Positions 1 to 8,436 are shown, counted from the first letter of the stretch. The stretch: 64,000 nucleotides of DNA from Microbacteriaceae bacterium PS02066 (GCA_029959545.1 JASCPH010000006.1:1-64000), one strand, 5' to 3'. The notes: a model not told the origin generated them from the letters alone. Numbers and translations: made by a program.

Positions 1-44
1 CGGACGACCTGCTCCGGGGTGTGACGCTTCCTGCTGTTCGTCAT
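1..44 (-). CDS. IS3-family transposase OrfA, N-terminal fragment
   Basis: Only the first 14 codons are inside the window. They start at ATG 44 and read MTNSRKRHTPEQVV, which matches the usual opening of IS3-group OrfA proteins, a helix-turn-helix DNA-binding subunit translated with OrfB by frameshifting. A ribosome site GGAGAC lies at 55-60, ten bases upstream. The rest of the gene lies beyond position 1, so whether it is intact is unknown. The identification rests on a very short match. Confidence 0.55.
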   Translation of the reverse strand, partial: MTNSRKRHTPEQVV

Positions 45-122
45 GATCTGACCAGTCTCCCTGCCCGCGACCGCGGACAACAGGACGACTCTCATAACGA
101 CTGGACCTACGAAACGGGGTCA
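1..122 (-). mobile_element. IS3-family insertion sequence, one end only
   Basis: The left edge of the window holds the upstream end of an insertion sequence that continues out of view. On the minus strand the terminus reads TGACCCCGTTTCGTAGGTCC (122 downward), in the style of IS3-family ends, and about 80 nt further in a transposase OrfA reading frame begins. Only one end is visible, so neither the partner inverted repeat nor a target duplication can be checked. Confidence 0.6.
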
Positions 123-378
123 GCCCAACTCCACCCATCCGTAGACCACGAGTCCCGATGCTGGGTGTCCCGAGTCATCGATGTAGATCATTCGGTCGAG
201 AGAGTTCGGCACACGCTCACGTTATTGCGAGACTGACCAACGAGCTTGCAGGGGTAGCGGCGGGTAGCGAACGCATCGATTGCGTCGTGCTCGATTAAGA
301 GGCCATGAAGGGCATCGACAGCGGTCTGCCGACCCTGTTCTGAGTCGCCCCTGCCCGGCGCACGATAGCGTGGGAGTC

Positions 379-1059
379 ATGTCCGTCGGATCCCCGTTCT
401 CCTGCGTCCTCTGGGACGTCGACGGCACGCTCGTCGACGCATCCGACGGGATTCTGCGTCGCCTGACGATCACGCTCGAGCACTTCGGACTTCCGGCGCC
501 GACGCGCGCCGAGCTGGTGCACTGGATCGGACCTCCCCTGTACGAGTCCTTCCAGCACCACGCCGGGATGACGTCGGAGGGTGCCACGGATGCGGTCAGC
601 TTCTACCGCGCACTGGGCAAGGCCGACGGCTACACGACAGACGTCAAGCTGTACCCCGGCGTGAAGCAGATCGTCGACGATCTCGCCGCCGCGGGCGTTC
701 CTCAGGGCACGGCGAGCTCGAAGCCCGAGAACCAGGTGCAGGCGCTCATGCTGCACTTCGACCTCGCGGAGCACATGACGGCCATCACGGGGGCGACCCT
801 CGATGAGAAGACGCTCGCGACGAAGGCCGACATCGTCGCCGAGGCCCTCCGCCGGATGCGGGCCGCCGGCGTCGACACCTCGCGCCCCGTACTCATCGGC
901 GATCGGCACCACGATGTGGACGGCGCGACGGCCAACGGCGTGCCCGTGATCTTCGTACGGTGGGGTTTCAGCTGGCCGCACGAGGCCGAGGGCGCCCAGG
1001 CCGTCGTCGACAACGCGGACGAGCTCCACGCGCTGCTGCTGGTCGACTCCGACGCCTGA
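379..1059 (+). CDS. HAD-superfamily hydrolase, phosphoglycolate-phosphatase-like
   Basis: This 226-aa protein is a haloacid-dehalogenase-type phosphatase. Motif I DVDGT (residues 13-17) supplies the nucleophile and acid/base aspartates. A central TASSK stretch gives the motif II Thr/Ser region, and IGDRHHDVDGA near the C-terminus is the metal-binding motif IV. The alpha-helical cap sits between motifs I and II, as in the Gph/PGP branch. The substrate cannot be told from sequence. I chose ATG 379 because TAGCGT (366-371) ends 7 nt upstream, giving a leaderless start; a longer frame from 280 lacks this support. The 250 bases to its left hold no gene. Confidence 0.85.
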   Translation: MSVGSPFSCVLWDVDGTLVDASDGILRRLTITLEHFGLPAPTRAELVHWIGPPLYESFQHHAGMTSEGATDAVSFYRALGKADGYTTDVKLYPGVKQIVDDLAAAGVPQGTASSKPENQVQALMLHFDLAEHMTAITGATLDEKTLATKADIVAEALRRMRAAGVDTSRPVLIGDRHHDVDGATANGVPVIFVRWGFSWPHEAEGAQAVVDNADELHALLLVDSDA

Positions 1060-1085
1060 GCCCTCCGCGTCGCTATCGTGAGCGC

Positions 1086-3167
1086 ATGACGACGGACGAC
1101 GCCGCCAGCCGACCACGACCCCGCGCGGCGATGCGCATCGTTCGTCGCGTGCCCGCGACTCTCGTCCTGGTCGCCGCGCTGCTCGTCATCGGGGTCGTCA
1201 CCGGCGCCCTCTGGCATCCCTTCCACCGGAACGACGGCATGGAGCTGTGGGCCTACGGCTGGCCCGCCCTCGAGGCCGGCCGCTGGTGGACACCGTTCAC
1301 CGGCACGTTCATCGTCGGACACCCCGGCCTCTACCTGTTCGCGGTGGCGAGCTTCGCGGGGATGGCCTACCTCGAGTTCCGACGCGGCACCCGCGTGGCG
1401 CTCGCTTACTTCGCGATCGGCCAACTGTTCGCGGTGCTGGCGGCGGCCCTTCTCGTCTGGGCGCTCTCGCTCACCGGCTGGCAGTGGGCACTCACTCAGG
1501 CGGGCGCACTGGATGTCGGCCCGTCCGGCGGCGCGTTCGCCGCCATCGCCGCCGCCGTGGGGCTGCTTCGCGCGCCGTGGCGGATGCGGATCTGGCTGCT
1601 CCTGCTCGGATACGTCTACGTCACGATGCTGTTCTGGGGGAATCTCGACGACATCGAGCACCTGCTGGCGGTGGTCCTCGTGCTCTTCGTGGACCGCTCA
1701 TTGCGCCCACAGCGCACCACAGTGAGAGAGCAGCGGCTCGTCGCCTTCCTCGGGCTCGCCATCCTCGCGGTCCTCGAGATCATCGTCTTCGTGGTCCCGA
1801 CCAACGGGCCCTTCGGATCGACAACGCCCGGATCGGGGTCGATCTGGGATGTGGTGGTCGACGTCGCGGTCGTCGCCCTCATCGCCGACGGGCTCCGGCG
1901 CGGTCGCCGATGGGCCTGGGTCCTCGGGCTCGTGCTGACGGGCCTGAACCTTCTGTCCTTCGCTCTTCTCGTCGTCGTGATCGCTCTGGCGGGGTGGAGC
2001 GAAGCAGCCGACGTCGTCTCCGGAGATCCGTCGTTGTCGCTGGCGACCGGCGTGCTCTGGCTGCTCGTTCTCATCTACCTCGTCTGGGTGCGCGGCGCCT
2101 TCCGCGCCCGCCGGCGCACCCGCATCGGGCAACCGCCCGCGCCGGATCAGACCGCGCTGCGCGAACAGTTGCACCGTTTCGGCGGGGGGACGCTGTCGTG
2201 GATGACGACCTGGGAGGGCAACCACTACGCACGGGTGTCGGAGAGCATCGTCGCGTTCCAGAGCCGCGCTTCCGTCGCGCTCGTGCTGGCCGATCCCATC
2301 GGTCCGGAGGCCGACGCTGGTCCCGCCGTATCGACGTTCATCGACTCGGCGGAGCGTGCCGGCCTCATCCCCTGCTTCTTCAGCGCGAGCGAACGAACCC
2401 GTGACGCGGTGCCCGAGAGCTGGCGCAGCCTCGTGGTGGCCGACGACACGATCGTGGATCTTCCCGGGTTGGAGTTCACCGGCAAGGCGTGGAACGCCGT
2501 CCGCACCTCGTTCAACCGCGCCGGCCGCGAGGAGATGACGTTCCGACTCACGCGGCTCGCCGACGAACCGTGGGGAATCCGCGCCCAACTGCACGCGATC
2601 TCCGAGAGCTGGGTGGGCGACAAGGGCCTGCCGGAGATGAGCTTCACCCTCGGCACCCTGGCCGAGGCCGCCGACCCGGAGGTGCGGCTCGCACTCGCGA
2701 TCTCGCCCGCGGGGGATGTCGACGGGTTCCTGTCGTGGCTGCCCGTCTACGCGCCGGGTGGCGCCATCCACGGGTGGACGCTGGATCTCATGCGTCGACG
2801 CGAGGGCGGCTTCGGTCCTGTGATGGAGTTCCTCATCGGCTCGTCCGCCAAGGCCTTCTCCGAGGAGGGGGCGCAGATCATGTCGCTGTCGGGAGCGCCG
2901 CTCGCGCACGACTATCCACCGGATGCGGGGCTCATCGCCGAGCTGAGCGGCAAGCTCGCCGAGGCGCTGGAGCCCGTCTACGGCTTCCAGTCACTGCACC
3001 GGTTCAAAGAGAAGTTCCACCCGCGGTACGAGACCATGTACCTGCTCTACCGCGACGAGAGCGACCTCACCCGCATCGGCCTCGGGCTCACGAGAGCCTT
3101 CCTACCGACGGCGACGCTGCGTCAGTTCGCCGGAGCCGGTCTCGAACTCGTCCGCGGAACCTCCTGA
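1086..3167 (+). CDS. Rhomboid-like membrane domain fused to DUF2156 (MprF-type transferase) domain
   Basis: This 693-aa membrane protein has two parts. Residues about 1-345 are a polytopic region. Its first six segments resemble a rhomboid fold: GRWWTPFTGTF, GPSGGAF with a candidate serine at 147, and IEHLLA with a candidate histidine at 192. Residues about 360-690 form a DUF2156 domain, the GNAT-like fold of the catalytic part of lysyl-phosphatidylglycerol synthases (MprF/LpgS). Aminoacylation of membrane lipid is therefore a reasonable inference, not shown here. The start at ATG 1086 follows a TATCGT box (1074-1079) and looks leaderless. It ends just before a bidirectional terminator shared with the cold-shock gene. 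Confidence 0.75.
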   Translation: MTTDDAASRPRPRAAMRIVRRVPATLVLVAALLVIGVVTGALWHPFHRNDGMELWAYGWPALEAGRWWTPFTGTFIVGHPGLYLFAVASFAGMAYLEFRRGTRVALAYFAIGQLFAVLAAALLVWALSLTGWQWALTQAGALDVGPSGGAFAAIAAAVGLLRAPWRMRIWLLLLGYVYVTMLFWGNLDDIEHLLAVVLVLFVDRSLRPQRTTVREQRLVAFLGLAILAVLEIIVFVVPTNGPFGSTTPGSGSIWDVVVDVAVVALIADGLRRGRRWAWVLGLVLTGLNLLSFALLVVVIALAGWSEAADVVSGDPSLSLATGVLWLLVLIYLVWVRGAFRARRRTRIGQPPAPDQTALREQLHRFGGGTLSWMTTWEGNHYARVSESIVAFQSRASVALVLADPIGPEADAGPAVSTFIDSAERAGLIPCFFSASERTRDAVPESWRSLVVADDTIVDLPGLEFTGKAWNAVRTSFNRAGREEMTFRLTRLADEPWGIRAQLHAISESWVGDKGLPEMSFTLGTLAEAADPEVRLALAISPAGDVDGFLSWLPVYAPGGAIHGWTLDLMRRREGGFGPVMEFLIGSSAKAFSEEGAQIMSLSGAPLAHDYPPDAGLIAELSGKLAEALEPVYGFQSLHRFKEKFHPRYETMYLLYRDESDLTRIGLGLTRAFLPTATLRQFAGAGLELVRGTS

Positions 3168-3175
3168 CGCGAACG

Positions 3176-3212
3176 CAAGAGGGACGGGATGCCAGGCATC
3201 CCGTCCCTCTTG
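3176..3212. terminator. Bidirectional terminator between the DUF2156 gene and the cold-shock gene
   Basis: A near-perfect inverted repeat pairs 3176-3193 with 3195-3212 and is flanked by short A and T runs. It lies between two converging genes and can end transcription from both sides. Confidence 0.85.
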
Positions 3213-3224
3213 TCGATTCGCGCC

Positions 3225-3431
3225 TCAGAGAGCGCGGATCTTCGCTGCCTGCAGACCCTTGGGGCCCTGCTCGACCTCGAACTCGACCCGCTGGTTCTCC
3301 TCGAGCGAGCGGTATCCGTTGCCGTCGATCGCGCTGAAGTGAGCGAAGACGTCCGCGCCCCCCTCATCGGGAGCGATGAACCCGAAACCCTTCTCGGAGT
3401 TGAACCACTTGACCGTACCCGTCGTGCTCAT
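3225..3431 (-). CDS. Cold-shock domain protein (CspA family)
   Basis: This is a 68-aa single-domain nucleic-acid chaperone with the OB-fold RNP motifs KGFGFI and VFAHF in the expected places. It begins [11 protein letters not shown], the standard Csp N-terminus. Such proteins bind single-stranded RNA and DNA and melt mRNA structure in the cytoplasm. ATG 3431 is the only sensible start; the longer open frame to 3539 is its 5' leader. A TACGGT -10-like box (3479-3484, minus strand) would give a leader of about 40 nt. It converges on the gene to its left through a shared terminator. Confidence 0.95.
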   Translation of the reverse strand: MSTTGTVKWFNSEKGFGFIAPDEGGADVFAHFSAIDGNGYRSLEENQRVEFEVEQGPKGLQAAKIRAL

Positions 3432-3743
3432 GCCTTGCCTTCTTGTGCGTCCGGCACCCTCTGCGCCAGTGACCTCCCACCGTAGCGGCGCGGAGTGGTC
3501 AGTGGGGAAGAGTTGCAGATGGTGACGAAATCGTTGCACGCGCGACGCGGGCCGTTAACCATTCGACGCCCGGGCCGAGCAGAGCTCATAGGCCCGGGCG
3601 TCGACGGATCCCCCCGGATACGTCGCGCGGAGCACGACAGCGATCACTCTACTGTGTCGCTGCCGGATCGCCGCAGAGATTCCCCGGCGACAGGGCAAAA
3701 CTCCGCGGTCGCTCGGCGGGCGTCGCCGTAGACTGGTCGCGCC
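3432..3743. other. Divergent intergenic region between csp and gntR, with a hairpin
   Basis: This stretch holds no convincing gene. The csp promoter probably lies at its left end and a TAGACT -10 box for the GntR gene at 3729-3734. In between, a 13-bp inverted repeat pairs 3564-3576 with 3591-3603 around a 14-nt loop. Its role is unclear; it lacks a T-run, so it could be a regulatory structure or a decayed terminator. Confidence 0.5.
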
Positions 3744-4385
3744 ATGGCCGACCACCCGACATCGCGGCCGCCGCGCCGTCGCCGGATGCTCGGAGACGAG
3801 GTCTTCGAGCTGCTCGGTCGCGCCATCCGCGACGGGAAGCTCGCCCCCGGGCAGTCCTTGCGCGACGTCGAACTGGCCGAGCGCTTCGGCATCTCGCGCA
3901 CACCGGTGCGCGAGGCGCTGCAACGGCTGGAGCGCATCGGTCTCGTGGAGATCTCGGCGAACAGGTTCACCCGCGTCACCGTGCCGACCGAGCGCCTCAT
4001 CGCGGATACCCGCGCCTTCATCGTCGGTTTCACGGCGGAGGCCCTGCGCGCCGCACTGCCCTCCTGCTCGGACGAACAGCTGGGCATCCTCGTCGCCGCA
4101 TACGACCGCATGCTCGCGACTCCCCTCGGAACAGGCAGCCACACCGAGGCGTCGACCGCTTTCTTCCGGACACTGTCGATGGCCACCGGCAACATCGTGC
4201 TCGGCCGTTTCATCCGCGAGACGTCGCTCACACTCGAGCGCAATCTGCAGGGCTGGGCGTTCATCGACGCCGCATCCGACGCGGGACGCCGCGCCGGTGA
4301 TGCTCTGCGCCGCGCCCTTCTCAGTCGCAACGCCGCGCGTGGCGACGCCATCCTGCGCGCATACCAGCGCGAGCGCGGGGAATGA
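3744..4385 (+). CDS. GntR-family transcriptional regulator (FadR-like)
   Basis: This 213-aa protein starts with a GntR winged helix-turn-helix at about residues 14-80; ELAERFGISRTPVREALQRL is the recognition-helix signature. The remainder is an all-helical effector domain of the FCD/FadR type, more divergent than usual. It should act as a ligand-responsive DNA-binding regulator, with an unknown ligand. The neighbours (csp on the left, an aldo/keto reductase converging from the right) do not reveal the target. The start at 3744 lies nine bases after a TAGACT box. Confidence 0.85.
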   Translation: MADHPTSRPPRRRRMLGDEVFELLGRAIRDGKLAPGQSLRDVELAERFGISRTPVREALQRLERIGLVEISANRFTRVTVPTERLIADTRAFIVGFTAEALRAALPSCSDEQLGILVAAYDRMLATPLGTGSHTEASTAFFRTLSMATGNIVLGRFIRETSLTLERNLQGWAFIDAASDAGRRAGDALRRALLSRNAARGDAILRAYQRERGE

Positions 4386-4389
4386 GAAA

Positions 4390-4456
4390 GGCCCCCTCCT
4401 GCTGGGGGGAGCGGAGGGGGCCGAGGAGCCCTTCGATTGGGGGAGGTGAAGGGCTC
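4390..4456 (+). terminator. Tandem hairpin terminators after the GntR gene
   Basis: Two stem-loops follow the stop codon closely. The first pairs 4390-4399 with 4413-4422; the second pairs 4426-4434 with 4448-4456. Both are GC-rich and lie where the regulator and the converging reductase gene need to be insulated. Confidence 0.7.
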
Positions 4457-4474
4457 GTGCACCTAGAGTACCCC

Positions 4475-4494
4475 TGTCCCCCATATGGGGGACA
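4475..4494. promoter_or_regulatory. Perfect 20-bp palindrome, possible operator
   Basis: The sequence TGTCCCCCATATGGGGGACA is a perfect palindrome in the gap between the converging GntR and aldo/keto reductase genes. Its C-run/G-run arms around an AT core resemble metal-sensor operators such as CsoR sites in shape only. No promoter is evident beside it, so it may also be part of the terminator complex. Confidence 0.4.
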
Positions 4495-4542
4495 AATCGA
4501 TGTCATCGCATAAGCAACACTCAGGTTCTCCCGCGACGACCG

Positions 4543-5484
4543 TCACGCCCAGTCGAGCGCGGATCTCCTCTGCCAGTAGGTCTCCGGATCGATGGCGAAC
4601 ACCGGCATGTGCAGGGGATCGGCCGGATCACTGCGCTCCGCACCGCGACGCAGCTGGTCGTCGGTGGCGGCACCGCTGAGCACGATGTCGGCCCACTCCT
4701 GCCGACGGGCCGCCGCGAACGCGTACTCGTCGACCGTGAGGGATGCGGTGCGCGCCGCATCCCTCACCACCGTCGGCGCATGGGCGTCGGTGAGCCAGCC
4801 GTTGGCCAGCACCTCCTTCAGCACCACGGTCCAGCCCGCATCGTGCGCCCGCGCGAGCGCCGGTCCCGCCGAGGGCTCGAAGAGGTTCCACGTGGACTGC
4901 ACGACGGAGAAGAGGTCGCCGTGCTCGTTCCGCGCCCGGTCGACGACCTCCGCCTGGCGGGGTCCGCTCGTGGAGATCCCCACCCGCACCCCGGTGTCGC
5001 GGATCTCGCCGATCCGCTCCAGTAGCGCCACGTCGGCGAGCGCCGGTGATTCGGGGGTGACCGAGTGGATGAGATAGAAGTCCGGTGGCCCGCCCAGCGC
5101 GGCGAGCGTCTGGGGCCACTGCCGGTCGAGCATCGCGAGCGTGTGCTCTTTGCGCTCATGGAGCGCTGCGCCGGGGTCCCAGCCACCGACGTACTCGTAA
5201 CCCCACTTGGAGCCGATCGTCAGCGACGCGCGGCGATCGGGGTGCGCCGCGAGCCAGGAGCCGAGGAACTCCTCGGCCAGGCCGTATGAGCGCGCCGCAT
5301 CCAGGTAGCGAATGCCGAGCGCCCACGCCGTGTCCAAGAGCACGTGGACCCGGCTCTCCATCGCCGCGACCGAGCGCGCGGCGGGGGTTCCGAGATCGTG
5401 TTCGCGATCGCTCGTGATGTAGGCGGGGCGTCCCACGGCCGCGAGACCGAGACCGAGTTCCGCTGTGTGCGCTGACTCCTGCAT
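4543..5484 (-). CDS. Aldo/keto reductase family protein
   Basis: This is a 313-aa TIM-barrel NAD(P)H oxidoreductase. The tetrad aspartate and tyrosine sit in RYLDAARSYG, the lysine in GSKWGY, and the histidine in FYLIHS. The length is typical. The substrate is unknown. The protein is closest in style to the AKR branch acting on sugars or aldehydes. ATG 5484 is preferred over the longer frame to 5763 because GGAGG lies about 10 nt upstream on the minus strand and the family begins with this short region. It appears to be a single-gene unit. Confidence 0.88.
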   Translation of the reverse strand: MQESAHTAELGLGLAAVGRPAYITSDREHDLGTPAARSVAAMESRVHVLLDTAWALGIRYLDAARSYGLAEEFLGSWLAAHPDRRASLTIGSKWGYEYVGGWDPGAALHERKEHTLAMLDRQWPQTLAALGGPPDFYLIHSVTPESPALADVALLERIGEIRDTGVRVGISTSGPRQAEVVDRARNEHGDLFSVVQSTWNLFEPSAGPALARAHDAGWTVVLKEVLANGWLTDAHAPTVVRDAARTASLTVDEYAFAAARRQEWADIVLSGAATDDQLRRGAERSDPADPLHMPVFAIDPETYWQRRSALDWA

Positions 5485-5887
5485 GTGCCCATCCTCCGCG
5501 TCGCTGCCTCCAGTATCGGATGCGGCGCGGGCGAGGTGGTGGGCGCCGCCACCCGAGCGGCGCCCACCGAGGCCGCGGGCAGCGGTGTCAGCGATCCCGT
5601 CATGACCGCCCGACGCGGCCTGATCACGGGCTCTCCCCCCAAGGGACACCGCCGCATCCGCGGCAACGGTTCCAGACAACCGGATCGGATGCGCGCGGTC
5701 ATCATCCGTTCGGATGAATTGCCCTCGTCCCGCAGTCGGATCCGCCCCCTCCCTCCGCCACACGAGCGAAGCGAGACGAAAGAAGCCCGGACACCCAGCG
5801 CACTGCCAGGTACTGCGGCCGCTGCGCGAAACGTCGGCAGTGTAGGAAGGAGAGAGGAAGGCACTCTCACGACATCAGGGGGACATC
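5485..5887. other. Non-coding stretch upstream of the aldo/keto reductase
   Basis: No gene is supported in these 400 bases; the open frames here have a shadow-like composition. Visible features are a 10-bp stem pairing 5539-5548 with 5558-5567 and, at about 5764-5781, GAGCGAAGCGAGACGAAA, a core copy of the repeat family that is expanded after parB. The reductase promoter presumably lies near 5500. Confidence 0.5.
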
Positions 5888-6169
5888 GTGGAGGACACCG
5901 GCTACATCCGTGCGCGCCTGAGCGCACCATCTCACGCGGGCGCCGCCTGGCGGGCGACGCTCCGCTTCATCAACGGCGACGGCGATGCCGTTGCTCGTCG
6001 CGAGGTCGAACTCGCGGCGAGCCGCGCCGAGGACGTACCCGCCGCCCTCGCCGCAGCGATCGCCGCGCTCGTCGGCGACGAGATCGAAATGGCTGAAGGC
6101 CTTCCGCCGCTGACCGGTGACGTCGTCGAGCTCGAGGTCCCGCTGCGCTGCCGTCAGAGCGCATCCTGA
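5888..6169 (+). CDS. Small conserved-style hypothetical protein
   Basis: A 93-aa acidic protein starts at GTG 5888 behind an AGGGGG ribosome site. It has strong third-position GC, like the surrounding core genes. It has no signal peptide or membrane segment, and I do not recognise a family. It contains two amphipathic stretches rich in Ala and Glu. It is the last native-looking gene before the lower-GC reverse transcriptase unit and runs in the same direction, but a different base composition separates them. Confidence 0.55.
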   Translation: MEDTGYIRARLSAPSHAGAAWRATLRFINGDGDAVARREVELAASRAEDVPAALAAAIAALVGDEIEMAEGLPPLTGDVVELEVPLRCRQSAS

Positions 6170-6262
6170 GCGAGGCTCCGACCTCTCAGCGCCGGGATAC
6201 ACGTGAGCCGCAGATCGTGGGATGGTCGCACGCGTCATCGGTGTTCCTGCAAGACTCAGCCC

Positions 6263-7849
6263 GTGAACCTGGACCCAGAACTCATTCTTCGCTTGGACTT
6301 CAGGGAAGCGCTTGAGGCCGAGCTCCGATCTGCGAACCGACTCTTCCCCACGAGATGGGATCAGCGTGTCCTACTCGCGCGTGCAGATGAGGTTGCTAAG
6401 AACATCCGAAACCGACTCAGCAAGCGCGTGACGCCTACACCAGCCCAGACGGTCTATGTAGACAAGAAGCGACGCGGGTCGCGACCGATCAGTCAGATGT
6501 CGCTCCTGGATCGCACCCTCTACCGTGCGCTCGTCGATCTGATCGCGTCGTCAATGCCGAGTCGTTTCTCGAATCGCCCGTCACACCCTGACTTCATTGC
6601 GGCACCTTTGCAGGTAGACGGCGCCGAGTTCATTAGCACTAGTGATGTGACTGCGTTCTATGAGTATGTTGACCATGACGTGCTGGCGATGGAACTTGAG
6701 GCGCAATCCGGCGAAGCTCTAGCGATTGACGCGCTAGCGGGGCTTCTGTACGAGTTGATGGGTCGCCGCGTCGGGATACCTCAGATACACGCATCGAGCG
6801 ACGTACTCGGAGACACCTACATTGATGTCGTGCGGAGACGATTGCACCGAGCGGGCCACGCCGTCTTCAGCTACTCGGATGATTTCCGTATAGCGACGCG
6901 AACACTCGCCGCAGCTAAGTCATCACTCGAGATGACTGCTCGAGAGGCGAGGTCCCTCGGGCTAGTCCTCAATGAGAGCAAGACATTTACCTACGGCCGC
7001 GCGAGGTATGCAGAGTCCTTGGAGGCGTTCACGAGAGCGGAGGCCGAGCTCTTTGAAGAAGAAGACATCGAAGAGTTCGTTCTGATTCGGTCGGGGCACT
7101 ACGACCTCATCGACGAAGCCGTCTCGGATGCCGCTGAGGACTCGAAGACGTTCGGAACGGTCCCTGAGGATGATGCGATCGCGGCCGTCGGCGAGCCGGC
7201 GACCACCCATTCCCTATCTGGGCCGACCGCAGCTCAAATGCGCGCAGCGAATCGAGCTCTGCAGAAGTGGCTCGAGGAACATGAGACGTCGGGTGACTCC
7301 AACTCGCAACAGATCGCGATCACGGAGTCGCTGCTGGCTGTGTCGCTCCCTACTCTTGGAGCAGCGGGCGACGTGAGTGGGCTGCCGCACCTTTCAGCCG
7401 TACTTAGGCAAGCGCCCGCCCTCACGCCCAACGTAGTTGCCTACCTAACCCGCCTCAGTCGACATGGACTGGAGGAACGGCGCAAGATTCGATTGGCCCT
7501 GGACGAACTTGTGTCCGAAGACAGTTTCAGCACGTGGCAGCAGATCTGGCTCGCCGAGGCAGCTGGGAGTATCCGCCGAGCAAAGCGGGAGTATGCGCAC
7601 TACGGGTGGCTCCGTGGATGCCTAAAGCACGCGGACCCGGCACTTCGAGCAGCAGCAGCCTCCGCCGTCGCCCGCCTTCGGCTCGCCAAAGCAGCAGAGT
7701 TGCGGCCGCTCCTGGATGGCATTGGCCCCGCCTGGCGAACACTTCTTCTGTGGGCCATCGCGGTCATGGATACGGATGCGGCGGAAGCCGCTGCGGACGA
7801 CAAGATCGAACGGATACTCGTAGAGGAAGTTCGCAATGCCGCAGGCTGA
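6263..7849 (+). CDS. Reverse transcriptase of the Abi/unknown-group (defence) type
   Basis: This is a 528-aa RNA-directed DNA polymerase. Motif A is TSDVTAFYEYVDH (126-138, catalytic Asp128). The motif B equivalent is RRVGIPQIHASSDVLGD (168-184). Motif C is YSDDF (204-208, Asp206-Asp207). GLVLNESKTF follows as motifs D/E. After the palm there is a charged linker, and from about residue 350 a helical repeat-like region with LRAAAASAVARLR, recalling the alpha-repeat C-termini of AbiA/AbiK-type enzymes. It has no maturase, HNH or integrase domain. GTG 6263 is preferred because a -10-like AAGACT ends 6 nt upstream; a 20-codon extension to 6203 is possible. Lower GC and less biased codons than its neighbours indicate acquisition. 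The next gene overlaps it by 14 nt. Confidence 0.88.
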   Translation: MNLDPELILRLDFREALEAELRSANRLFPTRWDQRVLLARADEVAKNIRNRLSKRVTPTPAQTVYVDKKRRGSRPISQMSLLDRTLYRALVDLIASSMPSRFSNRPSHPDFIAAPLQVDGAEFISTSDVTAFYEYVDHDVLAMELEAQSGEALAIDALAGLLYELMGRRVGIPQIHASSDVLGDTYIDVVRRRLHRAGHAVFSYSDDFRIATRTLAAAKSSLEMTAREARSLGLVLNESKTFTYGRARYAESLEAFTRAEAELFEEEDIEEFVLIRSGHYDLIDEAVSDAAEDSKTFGTVPEDDAIAAVGEPATTHSLSGPTAAQMRAANRALQKWLEEHETSGDSNSQQIAITESLLAVSLPTLGAAGDVSGLPHLSAVLRQAPALTPNVVAYLTRLSRHGLEERRKIRLALDELVSEDSFSTWQQIWLAEAAGSIRRAKREYAHYGWLRGCLKHADPALRAAAASAVARLRLAKAAELRPLLDGIGPAWRTLLLWAIAVMDTDAAEAAADDKIERILVEEVRNAAG

Positions 7850-8435
7850 CGTGATGAGCGCGCGGGGGGAATCGGCTTGCGCACTGCTTAAGCAAACGAT
7901 TGCCCAGCATCAGCGTCAATCTACTGCGCTGACGAGACGGTCCCATCGTTCTCGCCTCGGACTCTCCGTCCACGATGCTCACAACACCCACCGACAGGCC
8001 ACGATTCTCCGGCTTGTCGCTGTCACCGAGGCGTTTTGTGTCGACCGATTGGAGACTCTGTCAGCCGCCGCTTCCAGGCCGGCAGCGAGTAGCGCGCGTC
8101 AGGCACTGTTTGACGATGCCATCCGCGGCGCGACCGGAACATGGCAAGGAATCCGCGATGCCTTGAAGAACTGGCATCAAGTTGCCCCCAACTGGCGTCA
8201 GAGCGAAGGAGTGGAGGAAGTAAGAAACACGATCGCACATGGCTTAGGTCAACTGACCTACCGCCAGCGGACATCTCGAACGCGAACAGACGAACGAATC
8301 TCTCGCGTCGGAGTCGCGCTTGGACCGAACGATGAGTTGCGGCTCGAGGAAGAAGACATACTCAATGTTGAGAAGATTTGCCGCGAACTCATTGCAGAAA
8401 TCGACCGCCAATCGCAAGCTAGACTCGCCGGCTAA
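7836..8435 (+). CDS. HEPN-domain protein paired with the reverse transcriptase
   Basis: This 199-aa helical protein starts inside the last codons of the reverse transcriptase, behind AGAGGAAG at 7821-7828, so the two are translationally linked. Residues 130-135, RNTIAH, form the R-x4-H motif of HEPN ribonucleases. The long helices before and after fit the RiboL-PSP-HEPN/MAE_28990-like group used as toxins or effectors in abortive infection. In AbiA a HEPN domain is fused to the C-terminus of the polymerase; here it is a separate protein. RNase activity is an inference from the motif. The base composition matches that of the upstream gene, not the core. Confidence 0.78.
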   Translation: MPQADVMSARGESACALLKQTIAQHQRQSTALTRRSHRSRLGLSVHDAHNTHRQATILRLVAVTEAFCVDRLETLSAAASRPAASSARQALFDDAIRGATGTWQGIRDALKNWHQVAPNWRQSEGVEEVRNTIAHGLGQLTYRQRTSRTRTDERISRVGVALGPNDELRLEEEDILNVEKICRELIAEIDRQSQARLAG

Positions 8436-8436
8436 T

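Noticed and set aside
21-236. 71-aa rightward frame at the window start
   Set aside because: It runs antisense across the transposase OrfA start and the IS terminus and has no ribosome site or protein-like composition.
5220-6096. Overlapping frames on both strands in the gap upstream of the aldo/keto reductase
   Set aside because: Arg/Pro/Ser-rich translations, no ribosome sites and no motif; treated as non-coding.
6170-6262. Second copy of the tRNA-Leu 3' end left of the RT unit
   Set aside because: I compared the gap with 8527-8570 and found no meaningful match, so no attachment-site repeat is claimed for this unit.
6263-7849. Group II intron or retron origin for the reverse transcriptase
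   Set aside because: There is no maturase or HNH domain, and no intron domain V-like hairpin or retron msr-msd was recognised near it; the coupled HEPN gene fits Abi-type systems better.
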